Assembly: GCA_963556495.2 (NCBI GenBank)
Contig: OY747716.1
Span: 48,852,318 to 48,916,317, forward strand
Length of the DNA: 64,000 bases
Reading direction: 5' to 3'
Source of the DNA: Valencia hispanica
Taxonomy: Eukaryota > Chordata > Actinopteri > Cyprinodontiformes > Valenciidae
Position numbers and translations under genes: made by a program. This document shows, piece by piece, positions 28,201 through 40,200 of the stretch (positions within the stretch are counted from its first letter, which is position 1; each line of letters begins with the position of its first letter). The notes below the pieces were generated by a model. The model saw only the letters and a list, made by a program, of their open reading frames with translations, did no database searches and was not told where the DNA came from.

Positions 28201-31200
28201 GGGAGGCTGCCGGCTTGCTGGTTGATCTGGTCCAGCCTCAGCCCCGGGGGCGCAGCCAGGTAGCTGGAGTCACAGTGGGGGTGTGGCGTCCCGGGGGTCG
28301 GAGGGTCTCTGTAGGGGTCAGGGGATGGCCGTGAACTCAGAGGGGACCGCTGAGGAAGGGGGTCACCCGGCTGGCTGTAGTCTGGTCGGGGGGTCCCAGG
28401 GGTCTGAGCGTAGGGGCTGCGGTGGGGTGAGCCCAGGGCCGACACCGGGCTGGAGGGGAAGGGAGGCTCCAGGGTCGGGGGGAAGCCCAGGTCTCTCCTT
28501 GCTCCTCCTCCTCCCACCTCCGACTGGGGTGGCATGGGGGCTTTAAATAGGCCGCCCTGCGGGGCCAGGGTCATCCTCTGGGCGGAGTGTCTGACGGACG
28601 GATCGGGGGGGGAGCCGGAGGACGGGCTCATCATCCCGGACCGACTCTGCTGCAAACCTGCCAGGAGAAGCAAGATATCAGGAGCAGCAAAACACAGGAG
28701 GGCGCCAAAGGGGGGCGACGGAGAGCAAGACTTACCCGAATGGGAGGAGTCGGGGGAGAGTGCGGGGGAGCCGGTGGTGTCGTGGGCCGGGGAAGCGCCG
28801 AGGAAGCTAAGGCGCTGCTGCTGAGGAGGAACACCTGCAGGGCGTGGAGTCCCTGCTCCTTTACCGTAGGGGTCCCAGGGCGAGGAGGGGCGGGAGGAGG
28901 GGGGGGAGAACATCTGGGGGGAGGACGGCGGCTGGTGAAGGGGGGAGGAGGCCAAGGGGGAGTGAGGGAGGGAGGAGAATCCAGAGGGAGGAGGGACTTG
29001 AGGTCTGAGGAAGACGTCATCCGGCGTGCCGGCGTCCTGAAGGAGGTGCTGCCTGCTCGCCGTGGTCTGCATGGGTGAGGTGTTGCCCCCGGCAACCTGC
29101 TGGTGGGCGGGGCCTTCTGGAGACAGCCGTCCAGACTGACGGAGCTGCTGCTGACGCTGCTCGTTTTTCACCTGCTCCAGCTTCTGAGTCGCCTCTATCT
29201 TGGCCAGCTGTTTGCTCTTCTGACGCATGATCTGAGAGAAAAGAGCACAAACCAATCAGAAGCTTTTTTACATCAACAAGCTCCGCCCATCAGTCCATGA
29301 TGTTCATCCAGCTCGCTCACCTGTCTCAGCTTCCACTCCTGCTCCTGTTCCGACTCTCTGGGCCTCAGCGGGTCTTTGAACCCCGCCTCGGTCTCCGTGG
29401 AAACGTGGTCGTAGACCCCCAGCGGCGGCGGCGGTAGCTGCGACGGCTGCAGCCGTTTCAGAGTCTCGTTGGACAGCTGCACCTTGTTGATGCGCTGAGC
29501 TGCCCGGTTGTCCCGAGCTTTTTGCTGCAGGAGCAAAAGCAGATGTGAAACTATCAGTTCTGTCCTCCGGATCTCGCCAGGCAGCCTGAGGGAGGAAGAG
29601 GAGCTGAAACTCACCACGAAGGGCGCTCGGTCCTGAGAGCTCGCCTTCCTCCACAGCTTGGTGATCTGCTTCACTCGGGTAGACCAGTCTGAGGAGCACA
29701 CAATTTGGTCACAGAGGAACTTTAACGAGTGGCACAGATTCTTTATAGAACATCTCCAGCTCAGTCAGGTAGAACGGAGAACATCTGAGAACATCACTTA
29801 AAATGTTCTGCTACAGATTCTTAGCTGAATTCAGGTCTGGACTTTGACTAGGCCATTCTAACCCATGAATCAGGGGTGTCAAAATAATTAGAGAAAATGT
29901 CCTGAGGTTTGGAAGATCATAATTTCTTACAATATAGTCTGACAATATATATTTAAGTAGCTCATTAGTTTTTATCATTTTTTTGCTCATCAAATCAATT
30001 CAATTCTGTCTAATTCAAAACCTTTTTAACTACATTTATTGTGCTGAACATGTATGTATGATTTCTTATATATGTAATGTTCTCTCATTTAATGAAAGAC
30101 ATGTTATCATAACATGTCAATACGAAAATAAATAAAACTGTCCATGTTCAAAAATGACCAAAAACAATAAATGCAGGAAAAGCTTGATTTTTCCCCTACA
30201 AGTGAGCTCAACCATCTCAAACAATTTAAAATAATTTTAATCTCAACACATTTATAAACTGAACATGTTTTCTTATTTTGTACTAGGTGACAGAAAGAAA
30301 CTCTGACTTGTCCTGCTAGACATTTTAATCTGGGCTTTATCTGAGTCAGAGATATTCTCATGATTTTCTGTGATCCTACTTCTGATCTCAGTGGGTATGT
30401 TTGTCCAAAACTTTTATGTTTTGTCTCATAATGATATTTTACATTACCACTTTTAATAAGTGTCAAAAACTGGTTTATTCCCACCAGTGGGCAGAACAAA
30501 GACAAAGTGCTTTATTTCCGCTGTCCACTTTTAGACGCCGCCATTTAACCTTTTTCTTTGGGTCTCCATTTAATTCGCTAATTTTTTCCCTTTCCTCTTT
30601 CTAACGCCTGTTTCTCTCCTTTTCGTTGCCCGTGTCGCTCTCTTTCTCCGTCTCGCCAGTCGATATCTGTCCATTATTTTTGCCATGTGCCACTGTACAT
30701 TTTTTAGGTCTGTTTTTAACCTTTTCTTAGGTAACTTCTTTCACACTCCTATCCCTCTGTGCATCAATGTTTCAAAGTTTTCTGGCTGGATTAAATGTAA
30801 AGTGGTTATTGGCTCGGTGGGATCACATGGTACGGCTAAACTCACACTAGTTGGTCTATGAGTTTCCATGGATGCTTGAAATTTACCGTAAAGACTCCAA
30901 AAAGCTGAGCTGGTGAACCAGAAAGCGCTGAATAAGGTTTTAAATGGTGATCTATGATCTAAACCATCCCATAATATCTCTGGCTGTATGTTCAGTGTGG
31001 TCGTCCTGCTGGAATTCTCAGGTCTTCTGCAGCCTCTAACAGGTTTTCCTCCAGGATTGTCCTGATTTAGCTACGCCCAGCTTCCTAGCTTCACTTTCCC
31101 ACAGCATGATGCCGCCACCACCAGTGACGTACAGTGATAGTGGTGTTTTGAATGGCCTTCCACAGGTCTGCCTCTCTTCCTTGAAGGCCAGACCTGTGGA

Positions 31201-34200
31201 GAGCAGCAGTTATTCTATGGACAGATTCTTCCACCCGAGCTGTGGCTCTCCACAGCTCCTCCAGATGTACCATGGGCCTCTCCTGTGTCCCGTAACCTTC
31301 TGCAGTTTTCCTTGGTCTTCACAACTCAGCTGCATGTATTTAGGGGTATCAAAGTAAAGAGGGATAATCAAATTTGCACCCCACACTTTCCAGAGTTTTA
31401 TCTCTGTAAACCATCATATTATTTTCCTTCCACCTCATGGTTCTGTTATTGTTCTATCAAACAGATTTCTGATAGAACTCACTGAAGGTTCTGGTTAAAA
31501 CGACAGAACCACCTGAGCAGGGTGGCAATCCTTTAAAAAAAAGCTTCTTTCAGATGGTGTGACTATTGGAGCTGTGAGTGAGTGAGTGTGTACCGGGGTA
31601 CTGCTGCTTCAGCTGAGGGAAATTGGTGTTGCAGTACAGAACTGGAGCAACAGTCGCCAGCTCTCCCAGGCTCTCCTCCTTCTCCCACTTCAGGGTGCTC
31701 CTCTGAGACGTCGACAACACGTCCTGCTCGACCTCCCCCGATGATGGCTGATTGGCTGAGACAGACACAGGGGCGGGACCCTCAGAAGGAGGTCCTCGAA
31801 AGCCAAGGAGACAGGCGGCTCTGCTGGACACAGCTGGAGTATTGGAGAGGGGCGGAGCAGCAGCCATCAGGCCATTCATCATTGGCAGGGGAGGACAACC
31901 TGCAGCTATTGAGAAAGAATACACCAGTCACCTGACCAGACAGTCACCTATACAGTCACCTGACCAGACAGTCACCTGACCAGACAGTCACCTATACAGT
32001 CACCTGACCAGACAGTCACCTATACAGTCACCTGACCAGACAGTCACCTGACCAGACAGTCACCTATACAGTCACCTGACCAGACAGTCACCTGACCAGA
32101 CAGTCACCTGACCAGACTGTCACCTATACAGTCACCTGACCAGACAGTCACCTGACCAGACAGTCACCTATACAGTCACCTGACCAGACTGTCACCTATA
32201 CAGTCACCTGACCAGACAGTCACCTATACAGTCACCTGACCAGACAGTCACCTGACCAGACAGTCACCTATACAGTCACCTGACCAGACTGTCACCTATA
32301 CAGTCACCTGACCAGACAGTCACCTGACCAGACAGTCACCTATACAGTCACCTGACCAGACAGTCACCTATACAGTCACCTGACCAGACAGTCACCTATA
32401 CAGTCACCTGACCAGACTGTCACCTATACAGTCACCTGACCAGACTGTCACCTATACAGTCACCTGACCAGACAGTCACCTGACCAGACAGTCACCTGAC
32501 CAGACTGTCACCTATACAGTCACCTGACCAGACTGTCACCTATACAGTCACCTGACCAGACAGTCACCTATACAGTCACCTGACCAGACTGTCACCTATA
32601 CAGTCACCTGACCAGACAGTCACCTGACCAGACAGTCACCTATAGGGTCACCTGACCAGACAGTCACCTATACAGTCACCTGACCACACAGTCACCTATA
32701 GGGTCACCTGACCAGACAGTCACCTATACAGTCACCTGACCACACAGCCACCTATAGGGTGACCTGGCCAGAGGTCACTCTTCTGTGGCTCCAAAACTCA
32801 GGAAGTCCCTTCCTCTCTGTCTGATAGCAGCAGATTCAGTGGTTTCCTTTAAAGACCAGCAGCTAAAAACATTTTTAAACTGCTTTTGCCTAATTTTCTC
32901 TGGTGTATTTTTTTTTCTGTTTGTTAAAAGAAGTTGAGATTTCGAACTTAAAAGGTGCTAGATAAATAAAGTTTTACCTCCTAGAGTCTCCTACCGGACT
33001 AAGGAAGGGTTAGGGGTCGGACTGTACCTGAACTTTGGGTCCTGCTGGGCTCTGACTGGTTGCTGTTGCTTGGACTCAGAACGGCTGTGAAGATCTCTTC
33101 CACATCCTTTCCCTCCAGTTCTGTCACACACACACACAGGTTTATAACCCCTCATGTCACCATGACAGGGTTCCTACAGGTGAGCTGGGAGTACCAGTCT
33201 TACCTGGGATCTTGTAGAGTCTGCTGAGGATTCCTCCTGAAACAGCAATATGAACATGTCAGATGTTTCCAACACGCTGTCAGTCAGCTTTGAATCTGAT
33301 CAAACTCACCATCTGTGACCATCTTATCCAACTCAGGACTCAGGATGGCGTCCAGAGGCTCCTCCTGTGCCATCCTCTGGCCACGCCCACAACCAGAGGA
33401 CAGGGAGGGGTCATTGGTCACGGAGCTGATATCCAGGCCGGCTGGGAGAGACAGACAGAGAAACATGGAGAGGTTAGACACACTGAGGGACGAGACAGAC
33501 AGACAGGAGGTCAGGAGGACAAGCAAGTTGTTAAATCTGCAGGATAAGAAGAAGAAATGAGTCGTCTATCAGTCTGAGAAACAGAGAGAGAGAGAGAGAA
33601 ATGACGGGACGGATCTCCACTGAGCAGGAGGAAGAGGAGGAGGTCCAATCTTACCGAAGGGAGACGGAGAGCGCTCCACCTGGAACTGACCTGAATATAA
33701 ACACACACAGTTATCATGTGAAAGGCAGACCTGTCCACACACACAAAGCAGTGATGATGATGATGATGATGGTGGTGATGATGGTGTGTCTGTACCTGTG
33801 TGTCCTGTCTCCAGGATGTGAGGCTCTCTATTCAGGACGTCAGAAAGGTCCAGCAGAGCTTCCTCTGACACAGCTGAATGGTAACACATACACACCATTG
33901 ACAAACATGCCTGATCATGTGACCTCATACATGTTCTGCCTCTGATTCTGGATCCATCTGGAGGAGCAAAGTGCTACGATCTGTTGCAGTTACATACTGA
34001 CACCAGCAGGGGGAACCATCACACAGAAACACACCCAGTCGTAGGGCTGGACGATAATTTAATATCAAAATATATCGCTCGATAGACGTGTGGCACGGGG
34101 TGGATAAAACTTTTCCCTTCCTTTTTCCTACACTCATTGTTTAAAGTCATTTTGAACCGATATGGGACGCACATCAACACTGAATGTAATAATAAAGGAC

Positions 34201-37200
34201 AAAATAAAACAGGAAATCCTACGGTCAGCAAAGCTGTGGTGGCGGGACCTAAGCAGAACCACCGGCCCGCTGAGGACCGGTTCTGCTGTCGCAGGCTGTA
34301 CCTGGTTTTTGCACACAAATTAAACCAAATGTTTGAGCCATTCATGTAATAAAGGGTATATAAACTTTTAAAAAGAAGTAAAAAAGCATTAAAATAAGCC
34401 TACAATTTAAATTTTGGAGGGACGTTTTTCATACACTTTCTCAGGTGTTGAGCGTCAAATCAGAACCAAATCCATTGAGCGCTTTGTTTGGGGTCATGAG
34501 AGGAGTTAGGGTTATCTACAGCAAAGCAACACATTTTATCCTTTGCCTCCATTCTGGCCCAACGAGCAATTCTGCTCAGGTAGAGGAAACTTTTCCTCAT
34601 GCACAATGACTGGAAGCTCTCTTCAGCAACTATGGTGCACAGCTCTTATTCACACCGAGCTTTTGGAGTAACAGTGCTCTTGTACTAAGACTAGTTATCT
34701 GGCAGTGATAGGGGAGGGATTAAATTTATATCTTTGTACATCTCACTTGTGCTTCCTGTGACCCATTTTAAGGCTTCTAAATTGGCTACGCAGTTCTGTA
34801 CTTTTGTTGCATTGAGAAAAGGGTAAATGGCCTGTACTTGTATAGCGCTTTATCTAGACTGGAGGACCCCAAAGTGGTTCACACCCTGGTGAGCCACTGA
34901 CTGAAGTGAGACTGCCGAACACTGGCGCCCCCCTCTGACCACCACCAGAAGGAAGGGTGGGTGAAGTGTCTTGCCCAAGGACACGACGACCGAGACAGAC
35001 GGAGCGGGGTCTTAAACCGGCAACCCACTGGTTACAAGACAAACTCCTACCATCTGAGCCACTTTTTAAAGATTCAGAATACATATTAGTTCATTAAAGA
35101 TTAAAGAATAGCGTAATTTGGCATTATCGATATCGATCAATATGTTATATGATATTGTCCAGCCCTACCCAGTAGAACCCAGTGAAACCCAGTAGAGTTC
35201 TCTCAGGGTAGAACATGCAGAGAGATGATTTATTTGAGGGCGGCGTTGTAAACCCCAGGGTCAGAAAAGACAGGACAAGAGGAAGTGACCTCACAGCAGA
35301 GTGACTGACAGCTCTGGTCTCCATGGCAATGCGACGGATGGAAGGAACAACAAGATGATTGGCTGATGGAGATCTGAGAGGGCGAAGCAATGTAGGGGAT
35401 TAGGCAATGCGTGTTCTGTTGGTTCGATCCAGCTCCTAACTGGTTCGGCTGCCTGATGGGGCAACATGAACAGAACCATTAACAGAACAACTACAGAGAA
35501 CCGGTTCTCCAGAGGTTCCTCCACTTAGCTGGTTCAGCCACTGTTGGTTCTGGATCCTTCGTCTAAACTCTACCTGCCATATGAAAGAGTAACTGGACCC
35601 AGTTCAGAACCAAGTCATACCAGATCCATCAGGTTCTATCACAGAACAACTGAATCCTTGGAACGGGTCTCTCAGCAGCCTCATCAATAGATAACGGGCC
35701 GTCTCTGGTGGTTCCGACCAGATATCCAACAAGAGCAATGGAACGCCTCCAACCGGACCTCCAACAGCCCCTGGGCCAACGGTTCTAGAACCACTCCTCT
35801 AACGGGTCAGGACCGAGGTTCACCCAGAACACTGCTAGAAGGTTAGAGTTCATTTCCATCACAAGCTACCTAAGCAGTTCTGTTCACCATGCATGGGGTG
35901 GCAGAACCTCTGTGGAACCCGGGGAAGAACCAGAAACTCGGGCAGAACCAAGGAACTCTGGGCAGAACCAGAAACTTGGGGCAGAAGCTCTGTGGAACCC
36001 GGGGTAGAACCAGGAACCCGGGGCAGAACCTCTGTAGAACGCAGGGCAGAACCAGAAACTCGGGGCAGAAGCTCTGTGGAATCCGGGGAAGAACCAGAAA
36101 CTCGGGGCAGAAGCTCTGTGGAACCCGGGGCAGAAGCTTTGTGGAACCCGGGGCAGAAGCTCTGTGGAACCCGAAGCAGAACCAGAAACCGAGGGCGGAA
36201 CCAAGGAACCCAGGGCAGAACCAAGGAACCTGGGGCAGAACCTCTGTGGAACCCGGGGCAGAACCAGAAACCCGGGGCAGAACCAGAAACCCGGGGAAGA
36301 ACCAGAAATTCGGGGCAGAACCAAGGAACCTGGGGCAGAACCTCTGTGGAACCCGGGGCAGAACCTCTGTGGAACCCGGGGCAGAACCTCTGTGGAACCC
36401 GGGGCAGAACCTCTGTGGAACCCGGGGCAGAACCTCTGTGGAACCCGGGGCAGAACCTCTGTGGAACCCGGGGCAGAACCTCTGTGGAACCCGGGGCAGA
36501 ACCTCTGTGGAACCCGGGGCAGAACCAGGTTGAACCAAGGTGAAGGGAGAACAGGTTAAAACTTACGCAGCGCTCCCTGTTTCCTGCTGGTTGCCATGGT
36601 GGCCAAAGCTTGAACAGAGGAGGTGGAGCCGGGTAGTTTGTGGGCGGAGCCTTTAGGATCAAGGACTGCTGGTCCCGATCGGCCGGTGGCCGAGGTCGTT
36701 GTCCTTCCGTCGATCTGTCGGCTACGTTCAAGGAGATCCCGGCCGAAGAAAGCCTCCTGGAGGGAGAGGGCCAATCAGAGTGCTGGAGAAGAGAGGCGGA
36801 GCTTAGAGTGCAGGTGAGAGTGTTACCTGCAGGTATGACGGGAACGCCTCCTCAAGCTTCGTCTTCTTCTTCCTGTATCTCTTCCTGACTTTCTCCATTG
36901 CCTGCTCAGTGGCAGACATCATCTCCATGGCAACATCTGTCTCCAACACGCCTGGGAGGTAACCGGAGATCAGGCTCTGACATCATATCCTGTCTCTGAC
37001 AGACGGCCCGAGGCGACTCACCTGGATCTCGACCCGAGGTCATCTCTGACGAGTCCTTCCTGCCGAGTCCGGCTTTACCTCCGCGCTGTCGCACCATGAA
37101 GCCCCCGATACCTGGGGGGGAGATGGGGGAGGTTAGGGGGGAGGACAGGGGGAGGAGCTCACAGGTTCACCTCCTTCGTTCCACCTGGCCTGTAAGGTTT

Positions 37201-40200
37201 CCTCTTCCTCTTCTTGTTGTCGTCGGCAACGTCAGTCTCCTTGGTGATGTCATCGAGGTGAGCGGCGTCCCGCTCAGGGCTGGAGTCAGATTTCATGTCG
37301 CAGTCCAAGTCACCTGGAAAGACAGCTGTGATGTTTCCATGGTTCTGCTGGACTCCAGAGCCCGCCCATAGGGAGATACCTCGGTTCTGGTCCGGTTCGG
37401 TGGGCGTCTCTGGGTCTGCGGGGGTCTGCAGGACGGACACGCAGTTCTGGTTGATGATCCTCAGCTTCAGTTTGGGTTTACACCTGCAGGACGCAGAGAG
37501 AGCAGAGTTATTCGTACAACTGCCCGGGTCTCGTTACCTAGGCAACAAGGGGAGGGGCTTTACCTGCGGTACTTGCGTGGTGATGTCAGAGGCTGGACCA
37601 GGGCCTGAAGATGGGTTAGCCCGGACTCTGTGAGGCGGACGCCGTCCTGAGTGTACGTCTTCAGGTCTGTAAACGGAGTCATGTGATCAGGTGGCACGTC
37701 TCACTGCGGATCAGAACCTTAGAACAACAGAACCGGTACAGACCTGCGTCTCTGCTTCTGGACACGATCTGAGCCATGAACGGACCCAGCGTCTCGGACC
37801 TCCCTGCAACAAACACACAGGTCAGAAGTCATCCAGGACATTAGATTCTATTTCATCCCTACTGACCGTCAGAGGCGGTGCCTTAAACACTGCCTCTGAC
37901 GGTCAGTAGGGATGAAATAGAACCGTAGTTACATACGTAACGTTCGGTTTAAACGAAGGCAACTGGACTTTTGTTGTATTGAAAACGTTTTGTCTCTCAT
38001 CCAAGATGCTTCTTCAGTTAAGAAAACTGGATTGGAGAATCGGATTTATAAATCTAAGGAGACGGAAAAGCATCGTTATCTTATATGTGGCTGGAGTCTC
38101 TGAGAAACTAAAAAGGATATTTTCCAAACATAACATCCCAGTGTATTTTAAATCTGGCGACACTCTCAGGCAAACACCGGTTCTTCCTAAGAACAAAACA
38201 CCCAAACACAACCTTAGTGGTTTATGCAGTCCAGTGCAGTGAGGAATGTTCAGAGCTGTACACTGGAGAAACGAAACTGCAACTACACAGAAACTCATCA
38301 GGCCGGGACTCAGAACCATCTACATCTAAAGGTCAAAGGTCACTCTTCGGAAGACAATAATGTACAGATCTTAGATAGAGAAGCCATCTATGTAAAACAT
38401 ATGAAACCAACCTTGAACAGAGGAGGTGGTTTGAGTTTCCCCCTTTCTAACACACACAAAGCAGCCTTAAGTTGCCCAGTTGAGGCAAGTGACCAAAACA
38501 GGGCATAGTTACATAACCGGGGTTGTTTCACCGTTAATAACTCTTACATCACCAAGATTGCTTAGTGCTTAGAAGCTTAGGCTACCCTGATAGCCTCGTT
38601 AGGAATAATGATAGCCCCATTAGTGACCCTTAACCTTAGACTGATAAATCTGATACTCCCAATCCAGTTTTCAGAACTGAAGAAGCATCTTGGATGTGAG
38701 ATGAAACGTTTTCAAGACAACAAGAAAAGTCTAGTTGCCTTCATTTAAACTCTCAAGAGCACACAGGTCAAAGTTCATCCCCCAAAGATGAATTTCACAA
38801 TAAAAGCCTGCTGACCTGAGGCGGTGCAGCTAAGCGTGGAGCACAGCGAGCAGGTGAAGCCTTCATCAGCGGCGAGGGCCACCTCTTCCTCTGAGGTCAG
38901 ACCCTGGCAGACGCTATGGACCCACCTGCAGACAGACACCAGGTGAGACCTCATCCTACACTCCCCCCCCCCCATCCCCCGAGCTGAGGCCGGCCGTACC
39001 TGTCGCACTGACAGCACTGCAGGATGAGTTCGTCCTGGGCATAGCGTCGCAGGCAGACGGGACACTGGCTGAGGCTGCCGCACGGCCCGCACAGGCTGTA
39101 GTTATTCAGCCAATCACAACGCAGCCCCGGGGAGGTGGAGCCACACTGCACGCACCATACACACCTGTAGACAGAGGAGGGGCCGTCAGACACACGACCC
39201 CTGACCCCTGACCCTTCACCGACGCCTCTACTCACCACTTGCACTTCCAGGAGCCTTTGGGCACGGTGAGGAGGGGCGGGTCCAGGCAGTAGGTGTGGTA
39301 GCTGATGTCACAGTCGTCACACAGCAGCAGGCGGGCGGGGTCACAGGCGTCGCCGCACGCTTCACACACCGTGCACTCCAGACAGCGCCACCCTTTGGTG
39401 AGGACCACCCGCGTAATCTGTAATCAGATTACAGAGTAACCAAACCATCCAGAACCAGACCGCAGCAGAACCGTAACGGGTCGGGGAGGAGGAGCACCTT
39501 GACGCCGACGCAGTAGGGATGGTAGCACTGGCCGCACTGGGAGCAGGCCAGCAGGCGGCCCTCAGCCTCCCGACCGAAGCTGCCGCACACCACGCACATG
39601 TCCTGCAGACAGAGACACACATGGGGACCTTATGGGAGACACGATGAGACACATCCTGGGAGATGTCCTAGGAGACATCCTGCGAGACCCAGAGACATCA
39701 GTCCCAGGTGAGCCTACCTGTTTGAGGGTGAAGTGGTCAGAGGTGGAGAACATCACCACCGTGTTGTGCATGGAGCTCTCCTCCTCCTCCTTCGGCGGCG
39801 CCTGAACCGTCTCCATGTAGCTTCCCTGCCAGAAGCACAGCAAGGTTATACCTGGTCACCATGGTAACACACCTGTCTGTCTGCAAGTGTCCTTACCCCG
39901 GGGACCACAGTGAAGCTGTCCTGAGCCTTCAGCCGACTTCTTCCTCTTCCTCCTCTTCCTCCACCGACACCTCCACCTCTGGACCTCCTCCTGCCTGGAA
40001 ACCCTGAACCCCGACCCTGAGGAAGAGGAGGAGGCGGAGGTCAAACAGCATCACCACACAGGTGTTGCCATGGAAACACCAATGATGGCAGTGGCCTGTC
40101 CTATGAAGTCCTCGTGTCTATTGAGCATGAAGGCAGGCAGACAGCAGAGGGCGCCAACGAGCTAAACTGGGCTGGTTCTGAACAATGACTTGGAGTTGGG

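Noticed and set aside
35859..36731. Long frames on both strands (up to 290 codons)
   Set aside because: Repeat-derived from the 23-bp array in intron 28; part overlaps exon 28 in a wrong frame.
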